From contig DHVZ01000003.1 of assembly GCA_002412925.1 (NCBI GenBank), forward strand, positions 1-64,000: DNA of 64,000 bases, given 5' to 3'. Made by a program: the position numbers and the translations under genes. Shown here in pieces: positions 50,144 to 57,857 of the stretch; within the stretch, counting starts at the first letter, position 1; each line of letters opens with the position of its first letter. The stretch is from Anaerolineales bacterium UBA5195. Its GTDB lineage: Bacteria > Chloroflexota > Anaerolineae > Anaerolineales > Villigracilaceae. The notes beneath the pieces are model-generated. The model saw only the letters and a program-made list of their open reading frames with translations. It was not told the origin of the DNA and made no database searches.

Positions 50144-51703
50144 TTGCCAGTCAAACAACTTATCAAGCATTCTGAGTATCACGATTCGGTCAGCCTGATG
50201 CTGGTGGCCCGCGAGCTTTCCGGGCTGGAAGGTGTGCAGGATGCCGCTGTCGTCATGGCGACCGAAGCCAACAAGTCTATTTTGGAAAATGCCGGGCTGC
50301 TGACCGATGCGGCCAAAGCTGCCACCCCGAACGACCTGGTCATCGCCGTCAAAACCGGGACGGAGGCGGCTGCCAATCTGGCCCTGGAAAAAGTGGGAGG
50401 CCTGTTAAAAAAGAAAGCCTCCGCCAGCCAGGGAGGCGAGTTCCGCCCGAAGACCATCCGTGGGGCTTTGTCGATGCACCCGGCGGCGAACGTGGCCGTC
50501 ATCTCTGTGGCTGGCCGTTATGCCGCTGACGAGGCCTGGGAGGCCTTGCTGCGCGGACTGCATGTACTCTTGTTCAGCGATAATGTCTCGTTGGAAGACG
50601 AAATCGCGCTCAAGGAATACGCCCGCGATCACGGCCTGCTGCTGATGGGCCCCGGCGCCGGGACGAGCCTCATTAACAACGTCGCGCTCGGCTTTGCGAA
50701 CGTCATCCCGGCTGGCCCAGTGGGGATCATCTCCGCAGCGGGGACAGGATTGCAGGAAGTCAGCACCTTGCTGGCCCGCCAGGGCGTGGGCATTACCCAG
50801 GGACTTGGCACCGGCGGCCGCGACCTAAAAAAGGAAGTCGGCGGGATCATGATGCTCGAGGCGCTCAAAGCCTTGCAGGCAGACCCGGCTACCCAGGTGC
50901 TGGTGCTGGTCAGCAAACCCCCGGCGGAAGCAGTCGTGGAGAAAATTCTCAAGCAGGTTGCAGCCAGCAGCAAACCAACCGTGATTTGCTTTCTGGGTGG
51001 CGAGGTGGGAGCGCTGGCAAAACTGCCCAACGTCATCCCGGCCCACACCTTGCAGGAATGCGCTTTGTTGGCGGCCCAGGTTGTCAAGCCTGAATTAGGG
51101 GACATTAAAGCCCATCTGTCGAACGAAAATGCCCGGCTCGCCGGACAGGCCAGCGAACTCAAACAAAAAATGAAGCCCGAACAACGCTACCTGCGCGGAC
51201 TGTTCTCGGGCGGCACGCTCTGCTACGAGGCCCAGGTCATCTGGCGTGACCTGTTGAAAGGCCCGGTCCATTCCAACGCCCCGCTGCCCGGCGGATCGTC
51301 GCTGGCGGATTCAACCAAGAGCCATGAGCACACGACCGTCGACCTCGGCGAGGAAGAATTCACCGTTGGACGCCCGCACCCGATGATCGACAACGACCTG
51401 CGCATCCGCCGTCTGCTCCAGGAAGCGCGCGACCCGCAGGTGGCCGTGATCCTGCTGGATGTGGTCATCGGCTACGGGGCGCATCCTGATCCTGCCTCAG
51501 AATTAGGCAAGGCCGTGGAAGAGGCCCGGGCGCTGGCCCGCCGCGAGGGACGCGAACTGCTGATCGTCGCTTCGGTGACCGGCACGGAAGGCGACCCTCA
51601 AGGGCTGAGCCGAACCGTTTCAACCTTGACCCAAAAGGGTGTGATTGTCTGCGACAGCAATGCCGCCGCAGCCCGCCTGACGAGTATGCTGGTTTCAGGC
51701 TGA
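50144..51703 (+). CDS. fdrA: FdrA/AllF family acyl-CoA synthetase-like protein
   Basis: 519-aa homologue of E. coli FdrA, which together with YlbE and YlbF makes the oxamic transcarbamylase of allantoin breakdown. It has the succinyl-CoA-ligase-like fold: VAVISVAGRYAADEAWEAL, LLMGPGAGTSLINN, GFANVIPAGPVGIISAAGTGLQEV and GLGTGGRDLKKEVGG in the CoA-binding region, then the C-terminal RGLFSGGTLCYEAQVI and VGRPHPMIDNDLR. The start is TTG 50144 with AAGGAGGT upstream. It is 11 nt from the DUF1116 gene. Confidence 0.9.
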   Translation: MPVKQLIKHSEYHDSVSLMLVARELSGLEGVQDAAVVMATEANKSILENAGLLTDAAKAATPNDLVIAVKTGTEAAANLALEKVGGLLKKKASASQGGEFRPKTIRGALSMHPAANVAVISVAGRYAADEAWEALLRGLHVLLFSDNVSLEDEIALKEYARDHGLLLMGPGAGTSLINNVALGFANVIPAGPVGIISAAGTGLQEVSTLLARQGVGITQGLGTGGRDLKKEVGGIMMLEALKALQADPATQVLVLVSKPPAEAVVEKILKQVAASSKPTVICFLGGEVGALAKLPNVIPAHTLQECALLAAQVVKPELGDIKAHLSNENARLAGQASELKQKMKPEQRYLRGLFSGGTLCYEAQVIWRDLLKGPVHSNAPLPGGSSLADSTKSHEHTTVDLGEEEFTVGRPHPMIDNDLRIRRLLQEARDPQVAVILLDVVIGYGAHPDPASELGKAVEEARALARREGRELLIVASVTGTEGDPQGLSRTVSTLTQKGVIVCDSNAAAARLTSMLVSG

Positions 51704-51714
51704 GCGGAGTAGTT

Positions 51715-53112
51715 ATGACAAAAATCAACGATTTATTTGGAAAAGAAGTTGCCGTGATTAACCTCGGGTTGGCCAGCATGGCTAAATCGGTCAGCGACCA
51801 GAATGTCAAGGTTTTCGACCTCGACTGGCAGCCGCCCAGGGATGGCACCCCCCGCCTGCACCGCACCAAGTCGGGGATCAACATCGACGAAGCCAACCAG
51901 GAAGTGGTCGACCGGATCAAGCGTGGACAAGCTGTCCTGATTGGGATGGGCCTTGCCAAAGACGTCATCCCCGGCATGCACAAACGGATGATCCTGCACG
52001 CCGGGCCGCCGATTGAGTGGAAACGCATGTGCGGACCCACGCGCGGAGCTGTGATGGGCGCTCTGATTTACGAGGGCCTGGCCAAGGACGAGCAGGAAGC
52101 TGAAAAACTGGCGGCCTCCGGTGAGATCGAGTATTCGCCCTGTCACCATCACCATGCTGTCGGCCCGATGGCGGGTGTCGTTTCGCCCAGTATGCCGGTC
52201 TGGATTCTCGAAAACAAAGCCTTTGGCAATAAAGCCTATTGCACCCTAAACGAGGGGCTTGGCAAAGTGCTGCGTTATGGCGGCATGGGGCCCGAAGTCT
52301 ATGCCCGCCTGAAGTGGATGGAAACCGACCTGTACCCAACCCTCGACCGCGCCCTGGGTACCCTGCCGAACGGGATTGACATCAAAAGCCTGATCGCGCA
52401 AGCCCTCCATATGGGCGACGAGTGCCACAACCGCAACCGGGCGGCCACCTCGCTTTTTTTGCGCGCCATTAGCCCGGCCCTGGCGCGGACGAACCAGGAT
52501 AACGAAGTTCTGGCGAAGGTAATCGAGTTCATTGACCGCAATGACCACTTTTTCCTGAACCTGTCGATGCCCGCCGGGAAGGCCATGCTCGAAGCGGCGG
52601 AAGGCGTTCCGGGCAGTACGATTGTCACGGTCATGGCGCGCAACGGCACCGACTTTGGGATGCGGCTCTCTTCCATGCCGGAACGCTGGTTCACCGCCCC
52701 GGCCGGGGTCGTCCAGGGTCTGTACTTCCCGCAGTATACGGAAAAAGACGCCAATCCCGACATCGGTGACAGCACCATCACCGAAACCGCCGGTTATGGC
52801 GGCATGGCGATGGCCGCTGCGCCCGCCATCACCCAGTTCGTCGGCGGCACGCCCCAAATGGCCATGCAGAACACCCTCGAAATGTACGAAATCACCTTTG
52901 CCGAGCATCAGAACCTGACCATCCCGGCGCTGGATTTCCGCGGGACCCCGTTGGGTATTGATGTGCGCAAAGTGATGGAAACCGGCATCCTGCCGCGGAT
53001 CAACACCGGCATTGCCCACAAAGACCCTGGCGTGGGCATGGTCGGCGCGGGTATCCTGCGCGCCCCGGAGAAGTGTTTCCAGGATGCGTTCAAGGCAATT
53101 CAGGAAATGTAA
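51715..53112 (+). CDS. allG: DUF1116 protein, YlbE/AllG family
   Basis: 465-aa second component of the FdrA-type carbamoyltransferase. Conserved blocks: the DWQPPRDGTP region, RMILHAGPPIEWKRMCGPTRG, SPCHHHHAVGPMAG, NEGLGKVLRYGGMGP, MGDECHNRNRA and ARNGTDFGMR, all usual for DUF1116. No membrane helix. It follows fdrA with GGAG upstream. In E. coli the corresponding complex phosphorolyses oxamate-type carbamoyl compounds to carbamoyl phosphate. The actual substrate here is unknown. Confidence 0.88.
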   Translation: MTKINDLFGKEVAVINLGLASMAKSVSDQNVKVFDLDWQPPRDGTPRLHRTKSGINIDEANQEVVDRIKRGQAVLIGMGLAKDVIPGMHKRMILHAGPPIEWKRMCGPTRGAVMGALIYEGLAKDEQEAEKLAASGEIEYSPCHHHHAVGPMAGVVSPSMPVWILENKAFGNKAYCTLNEGLGKVLRYGGMGPEVYARLKWMETDLYPTLDRALGTLPNGIDIKSLIAQALHMGDECHNRNRAATSLFLRAISPALARTNQDNEVLAKVIEFIDRNDHFFLNLSMPAGKAMLEAAEGVPGSTIVTVMARNGTDFGMRLSSMPERWFTAPAGVVQGLYFPQYTEKDANPDIGDSTITETAGYGGMAMAAAPAITQFVGGTPQMAMQNTLEMYEITFAEHQNLTIPALDFRGTPLGIDVRKVMETGILPRINTGIAHKDPGVGMVGAGILRAPEKCFQDAFKAIQEM

Positions 53113-53121
53113 TGGCACTCC

Positions 53122-53239
53122 GTTGGTCGAGTAGGCGGTGCTTTCCCGCCGTATCGAGACCAACACTAACGGCAGATACATCATTTTGAATGTGGTCTCG
53201 ATACGCCCCTCAAAGAGCATTCGGGGCTACTCGACCACC
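53122..53239. repeat. Family B palindromic repeat
   Basis: GTTGGTCGAGTAGGCGGTGC at the left and GGGGCTACTCGACCACC at the right are the inverted ends. GTATCGAGACCAACAC and GTGGTCTCGATACG repeat the arms inside. It separates allG from the cyclase gene. Confidence 0.75.
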
Positions 53240-53260
53240 CTACTCACAAAAGGAGCCCAT

Positions 53261-54142
53261 ATGAAATTTCTCGATCTGACCATCCCCCTCGGTATTGCCA
53301 CCCCGGCCTGGCCGACCTATGAACCCCTGCAACTCAAGTACTTCAAGCGCCTGGCCCCAAACGGCGCAAATGGACAGGTGCTGACCCACTCGAACCATCT
53401 GGGCACGCACCTGGATGGCGAAATCCATTTCCACACCCCCGGCAAGGATATTGCCTCGCTCGAACTGGATTTTCTCGTCCACGAAGCCGCGGTGGTTGAC
53501 CTGAGCGACGTTTGTGGCGACTACGACATCTATACCAGCAAAATGGTCGAGGAGCGCGTCGAAGTCCGCGAGGGCGACATCCTGATCATCCACACCGGCT
53601 ACCATCATTTCGGCTGGGACATGCCCACCGCCAACGAAATCCGCTACATGGTCATGCACCCCGGTCCAGATCGCGAGTTTGCCGACTGGGCCAAAGCCAA
53701 GAAACTGCGCTGGATCGGCGTCGACTGCGGCAGCGCTGACCACCCGATGAACACCATCATCCGCGACTGGATGCCGCGCCAGGCCCGCCAGGCTGACAAA
53801 GTTTTCAAAAAGAAGTACGGGATGCCGTTGGCCGAGTATTTCGACGACTCCAAGTACCAGCTCATGCACCTCGAGATGTTCCCGTATGGCATCATCCATG
53901 CCGAGTGCCTGGGCGGCGAACTCGACCTGCTGCTCAACCGCCGCGTCACGATTGGCATGTTCCCCTGGCGCTTCGTGGACGGCGAATCGAGCATTGCCCG
54001 CTGCGTGGCCATGGTCGAGGATGCCGAATACGAACAGTTGATGGCGAAGAAAGCTGCCCTGCCGAAGACCAAGTTCGGCGATGCCTACGACCCGGCACAC
54101 GTGGAGAGCCTGAACAAATTGAGCAAGAATAATTTGGAATAA
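53261..54142 (+). CDS. Cyclase family metal hydrolase (PF04199)
   Basis: 293-aa hydrolase of the kynurenine formamidase/isatin hydrolase superfamily. The metal-binding motif is HLGTHLDGEIHFHTPG (HxGTHxD...H), with IPLGIATPAWPTYEP at the N-terminus and ILIIHTGYHHFGWDMP. ATG 53261 has AGGAG; the earlier in-frame ATG is inside the repeat. In this island it is a candidate for opening an amide ring after hydroxylation (inference). No fusion or truncation is seen. Confidence 0.87.
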   Translation: MKFLDLTIPLGIATPAWPTYEPLQLKYFKRLAPNGANGQVLTHSNHLGTHLDGEIHFHTPGKDIASLELDFLVHEAAVVDLSDVCGDYDIYTSKMVEERVEVREGDILIIHTGYHHFGWDMPTANEIRYMVMHPGPDREFADWAKAKKLRWIGVDCGSADHPMNTIIRDWMPRQARQADKVFKKKYGMPLAEYFDDSKYQLMHLEMFPYGIIHAECLGGELDLLLNRRVTIGMFPWRFVDGESSIARCVAMVEDAEYEQLMAKKAALPKTKFGDAYDPAHVESLNKLSKNNLE

Positions 54143-54152
54143 GAGAAAACCG

Positions 54153-54303
54153 AGGGTCGAGTAGCCCCGCATGATCTTAGCGGGGCGTACACTTGCACCG
54201 AACGCAAGTGCGGTGTCGAGACCCGAAATCGTTGGTTTCGACACCTGCACTTGCCGCAGGTGCAAGTGTACGGGCGAAAGAACATCGCCCTACTCAACCA
54301 CCT
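54153..54303. repeat. Family B repeat with two family D cores
   Basis: Begins GGGTCGAGTAGCCCC, ends CGCCCTACTCAACCACC. Contains ACACTTGCACCGAACGC (54188-54205) and CACCTGCACTTGCCGCAGG (54243 on), two internal hairpins. Lies between the cyclase and GNAT-like genes. Confidence 0.7.
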
Positions 54304-54331
54304 TATTTATTCAACCTTAGGAGAAGATCGA

Positions 54332-55021
54332 ATGGCAATGGATATGGAACTCGAAATGGTATTGCGGCCACCGCAGCTTCCGATGCCGCCTTACCCGCCC
54401 AAAATGGTCACCCTGGCGAATGGCAAAATCATGGTCATCCGTCAGGCCGTGCGCGAGGATGTGCCCGCCATCTTGAAATCCGTTCACCCCTGCCTGTTCA
54501 TCGAGCGGGATTACTATGACGTGGTCAGCGCCCGCGTCTATGGTGAACTGCTGGCCTGGTACCGCTACCGCGTCAAAAGCGAATACTGCCTGCTGGGCCA
54601 GGTGGATGGTTACCTGGTTGGTCTGGTCAACGGCCGCCTGGAAAATGAAAAAGTCGGGATGAGCTACCACACCCTGGCAATTGATCGCGGTCTGCGCATC
54701 GGCTCGCACCTGTTCGCCGCCAAGATGGAATATCACCTGGAGTACCTGAACCAGGACTCGGTCCTGATTGTGGCCGAAAGCCCAATCGGTTTCCGGCGTT
54801 GGATGGTTGAATATCCGCTCAAAGAAACCAAAATCCCGCACGAACTGGGCGGTGGCGATTCCTGGGTTCTGGACCGCGAGACCTATTTCAAGGCTAAGCC
54901 GCGCCTGGTGGTGGGCCAACGCCCCGTCCCGCAGCACCTGATGGACGAGGCCATGACCGACATCAAATTCGCCGACGATGACACCATCCGCGAACGGATT
55001 GCCGGGCTGAAAGGGAGATGA
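54332..55021 (+). CDS. GNAT-like protein of unknown substrate
   Basis: 229-aa protein. ATG 54332 has AGGAG upstream; the frame continues into the repeat but without similarity. KIMVIRQAVREDVPAIL is the usual opening strand and helix of a GNAT fold, SEYCLLGQVDGYLVGLVNGRL the central strands, and HTLAIDRGLRIGSHLFAAKM the acetyl-CoA loop (Arg/Gly-rich R-G-L-R-I-G). The family is not identified further. It lies immediately upstream of the thiolase-like gene (4 nt gap), so it is probably in the same pathway. Confidence 0.68.
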   Translation: MAMDMELEMVLRPPQLPMPPYPPKMVTLANGKIMVIRQAVREDVPAILKSVHPCLFIERDYYDVVSARVYGELLAWYRYRVKSEYCLLGQVDGYLVGLVNGRLENEKVGMSYHTLAIDRGLRIGSHLFAAKMEYHLEYLNQDSVLIVAESPIGFRRWMVEYPLKETKIPHELGGGDSWVLDRETYFKAKPRLVVGQRPVPQHLMDEAMTDIKFADDDTIRERIAGLKGR

Positions 55022-55025
55022 GACG

Positions 55026-56216
55026 ATGAGAGATGTTGCGATTATCGGCGTTGGGATGATCCCCTTTGGACGCCGAGATGAAGATACCTTGATGGAAATG
55101 TTGTCCTACGCCTCCTTGAAGGCCCTGGATGACGCTGGCCTGGGCGACAAATCTGTGGATGCGGTCTATGTCGCCAATATGGGCGGCGGAATGCTCCAGC
55201 GCCAGACGGCGATTGCCAGCTCGCTGGTCGACCGCCTGAGCCTGCTGCCCGCCGCGGCTGAAACCATTGAAAACGGCCCGGCTTCGGGCGCGTCGGCGGT
55301 CAAAAACGGTTTGCTGGCGATTGCTTCTGGCTACTATGACACGGTCCTGGTGGTTGGCGGCGAGAAGATGCGCGAAGTCACCGGCTGGCGCGCCACCGAT
55401 TTTGTCGCCACGATGACCCACCCGCAGGCGGAATATCCCTATGGGATCACCCTGCCCGGCATGGCCGGGATGTTCACCCGGCTTTACATGGAAAAACACG
55501 GCGTGACCCGCGAACACCTGTTGGCCGTTTCCCTGAAGAACCAGGAAATGGGCACGTTCAACCCCTATGCCCATGTTGAAATGGCCCTGGATCGCAACGG
55601 CATTTTCGACAGCCCAGATGCGGTGGTCAACAACCCGGTTTCGGCGGATCCGCTGCACCTTTACGATCTGTGCCCGGTCAGCGACGGGGCGGCGGCGCTG
55701 GTGCTCTCGACCGTGGAAATTGCCAAGAAGAGCGGTAAACCATATGTTGTCATCGCCGGTTTCGGGCAGGCCACAGATACCCACACCCTGGCCGAGCGCG
55801 AAGACCCAACCGACCTGAAGGCCGTCACCCTGGCGGCACAGAAGGCTTTTGCGATGGCCAAGCTCAAGCCCTCCGATGTGCATGTGGCCGAACTGCATGA
55901 CGCTTTCACCATCCTGGAGATTGCCGAGAGTGAACACGTCGGCTTTTTCAAGAAGGGCGAAGGAGGAAAAGCAGTGGCCGCCGGGAAGACCAAGCTCGGC
56001 GGGCAGATCCCGATCAATCTCTCGGGCGGCCTGAAAGCCCGTGGACACCCCGTCGGCGGTACCGGCGTGGCCCAGATTGTCGATATCGTCTGGCAGTTGC
56101 GTCATGAACTGCCTGAGAACCGGCAGGTCAAAAACGCTGAAGTCGGCCTGACGGTCAACTTTGGCGGGTTCGGCAACAACGTCTTGTGCTTCATCCTGCG
56201 GAGAGTGCAGCCATGA
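55026..56216 (+). CDS. Thiolase-fold protein without the nucleophilic Cys
   Basis: 396 aa of the SCP-x/archaeal thiolase branch. The usual nucleophile motif ENACASG reads ENGPASGASAV: the Cys is Pro (residue 83). The HDAFT block (AELHDAFTILEIAE) and the GHPVGGTG His are kept, as is the end TVNFGGFGNN. Its 3' neighbour is a DUF35 protein overlapping by 4 bp. In actinobacterial steroid breakdown, Ltp2 is a thiolase-like protein that lacks the Cys and works as a retro-aldolase with the DUF35 protein ChsH2, so an aldolase-like reaction is more likely than thiolysis (inference). Confidence 0.87.
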   Translation: MRDVAIIGVGMIPFGRRDEDTLMEMLSYASLKALDDAGLGDKSVDAVYVANMGGGMLQRQTAIASSLVDRLSLLPAAAETIENGPASGASAVKNGLLAIASGYYDTVLVVGGEKMREVTGWRATDFVATMTHPQAEYPYGITLPGMAGMFTRLYMEKHGVTREHLLAVSLKNQEMGTFNPYAHVEMALDRNGIFDSPDAVVNNPVSADPLHLYDLCPVSDGAAALVLSTVEIAKKSGKPYVVIAGFGQATDTHTLAEREDPTDLKAVTLAAQKAFAMAKLKPSDVHVAELHDAFTILEIAESEHVGFFKKGEGGKAVAAGKTKLGGQIPINLSGGLKARGHPVGGTGVAQIVDIVWQLRHELPENRQVKNAEVGLTVNFGGFGNNVLCFILRRVQP

Positions 56217-56569
56217 GTAAAGAAATCGCGATTACAGCTTATAAGTGCAAAAAGTGCGGAAAGTTGCACTACCCCTATCACGACCGCTGCCTGGAATGCA
56301 AAGGCCGCGAGTTCGAGAAGGTCAAACCGCAGGGCAACGCCAAGCTCCTGACCTACACGGCGATATTTAACCTGCCGTGGGGCTTCGATCAGCGCTATCT
56401 GGTGATTGGGGTGGCCGAGTTTGAGAACAAGGTCAAGGCCATGGGCCAGATTAAAGCCGATTCGGTCGACCAGTTGAAGGTTGGCATGAAGATGAAGCCC
56501 AGTTGGGAGCCGATCAAGAAGCAGTACGGCGAAGATGTCTACGGTCTGAAGTTCGAGCCGATGGAATAG
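56213..56569 (+). CDS. Zn-ribbon OB-fold protein, DUF35 family
   Basis: 118-aa partner of thiolase-like enzymes. ATG 56213 overlaps the thiolase stop (ATGA). The zinc ribbon is YKCKKCGKLHYPYHDRCLEC; the OB fold follows (GNAKLLTYTAIFNLPWGF, YLVIGVAEFENKVKAMGQI). DUF35 subunits form complexes with thiolase-fold enzymes and bring the two active sites together or complete the CoA site. In operon context this is almost certainly the subunit of the preceding gene. Confidence 0.9.
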   Translation: MSKEIAITAYKCKKCGKLHYPYHDRCLECKGREFEKVKPQGNAKLLTYTAIFNLPWGFDQRYLVIGVAEFENKVKAMGQIKADSVDQLKVGMKMKPSWEPIKKQYGEDVYGLKFEPME

Positions 56570-56574
56570 GTTAG

Positions 56575-56664
56575 CTGGTTGAGTAGCCCCGTGCTTTTCG
56601 GGGCGTATCGAAACCACCGGATTCGGGTCTCGATATGCCGAAAGATCATCGGCTACTCGACCCT
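56575..56664. repeat. Family B palindromic repeat
   Basis: CTGGTTGAGTAGCCCCGTGC on the left, ATCGGCTACTCGACCCTC on the right. Internal GGCGTATCGAAACC/GGGTCTCGATATGCC arms. Follows the DUF35 stop by 5 nt. Confidence 0.75.
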
Positions 56665-56675
56665 CAAGCATTTTC

Positions 56676-56745
56676 ACCACGGAGACACCGGGAACACGGA
56701 GTGTTTATAATCACTCTCTGAACTCCGTGGCTCCGTGGTTTGATT
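56676..56745. repeat. ACGGAG repeat with a TATAAT in its loop
   Basis: CACCACGGAGACACCGGGAA and GAACTCCGTGGCTCCGTGG arms surround GTTTATAATCAC. The TATAAT (56706-56711) lies 53 nt upstream of the DUF2877 start and might act as its -10, but no -35 is clear. Confidence 0.6.
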
Positions 56746-56764
56746 TTTAATCCTGGCAGGAACC

Positions 56765-57667
56765 ATGTATCTTTCTACCTTGACTATTGGCTATGCAGTA
56801 CCAACCACTGACTTTGACGCCACTGTCCACAGCGTTTTCCAATCTGCGGCCAACCTGGGCTTGGCAAAAGGTGGGAAGTTGCTGACCCTGGTGGCCCCCA
56901 ATGAAGCCGATCTGCCACAGGGTATCCGGCTGGAGACACCCGCCGATTTTTCCTTCGTTGGCATCCAGGTAGGCGAACACGTGACCTGCCGGACTGGTCT
57001 CTTGCGTCTCAAGAGCCTTTTGCTGACAATTGATCTCCACCAAGCCCGCCTTTGGAAATGTGACCTGCCCGCCCTGAAAACAGAATTGACCGACCCGGCA
57101 GTGGAATCCGCCTGGAAGGCCGTCTGGCAGGCTCTGAATCGACGCCAGTCAATCGCCGAGGCTGAAATTTTCGCGGATGATTTACTTGGTTCGGGCAGGA
57201 TACCACACATGAGTGTTCCCCAAAAAGCTGCAGAGGCGATGCAAGCGCTGCTCCAGTCCACGCGGAAATTTGACCTGACGGCTGCCTCGGCCGCGCGTGA
57301 GTTGATCGGCCTCGGCTCCGGCCTGACCCCCGCCGGTGATGACCTGCTCGCCGGTTACCTGGCCGGGTTGTGGTGTCTGACGGATGGGAAACCTGAACGA
57401 CGGGAATTTGTCTCTGGCTTGGGGAGAAAAATCGTCCGTTTATCGCGCCGAACCAACGACATCAGCCGCACCTACCTTTACCACGCCGCGCGCGGACAAG
57501 TCTCCAGCCGCCTCGCTGCCCTGGCCGAAGCAATTTCTCGCGGAGAATCAGGCGAGCTTTTGCTGGCCGTTGCTGAAAATGCCATGCGCGTTGGACACAC
57601 CTCCGGTATGGATGCGGTCACTGGTCTATTGCTTGGAATGGTTGCCTGGAGTGAGCCCATCTTTTAA
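56765..57667 (+). CDS. allH: DUF2877 protein, YlbF/AllH family
   Basis: 300-aa third component of the FdrA-type carbamoyltransferase. Signature blocks are ARELIGLGSGLTPAGDDLLA, the RTNDISRTYLYHAARGQVS region and VGHTSGMDAVTGLLLGM. The N-terminal part (residues 1-150) is variable. A GCAGGAA precedes the ATG. It lies after the thiolase/DUF35 genes instead of next to fdrA and allG, but all run in the same direction. No carbamate kinase is seen in the window. Confidence 0.88.
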   Translation: MYLSTLTIGYAVPTTDFDATVHSVFQSAANLGLAKGGKLLTLVAPNEADLPQGIRLETPADFSFVGIQVGEHVTCRTGLLRLKSLLLTIDLHQARLWKCDLPALKTELTDPAVESAWKAVWQALNRRQSIAEAEIFADDLLGSGRIPHMSVPQKAAEAMQALLQSTRKFDLTAASAARELIGLGSGLTPAGDDLLAGYLAGLWCLTDGKPERREFVSGLGRKIVRLSRRTNDISRTYLYHAARGQVSSRLAALAEAISRGESGELLLAVAENAMRVGHTSGMDAVTGLLLGMVAWSEPIF

Positions 57668-57687
57668 TGCCAATGCTTTTCACTGCA

Positions 57688-57750
57688 AAGCACGCTAAGG
57701 CCGCGAAGTTTTATAATTTCCCTTCGCGTTCTTGGCGCCTTCGCGGTAAG
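57688..57750. repeat. GCGAAG-type repeat
   Basis: Arms CACGCTAAGGCCGCGAAG and CTTCGCGTTCTTGGCGCC surround TTTTATAATTTC, so again TATAAT (57712-57717) occupies the loop. It separates allH from the histidine kinase. Confidence 0.55.
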
Positions 57751-57857
57751 AACTGAGCGAATAGGTTATAGCGAAAATCTGTCTGGTAGAAAAGTATTGC
57801 GTTGGCAATTCGGGGGTTAGAATAGACCAGATCGGCATCATCCTTTTGGAGAACCGC

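Noticed and set aside
31774..54303. Repeated palindromes as a CRISPR array
   Set aside because: Copies are far apart, differ in length and lack regular spacers; no cas gene is present.
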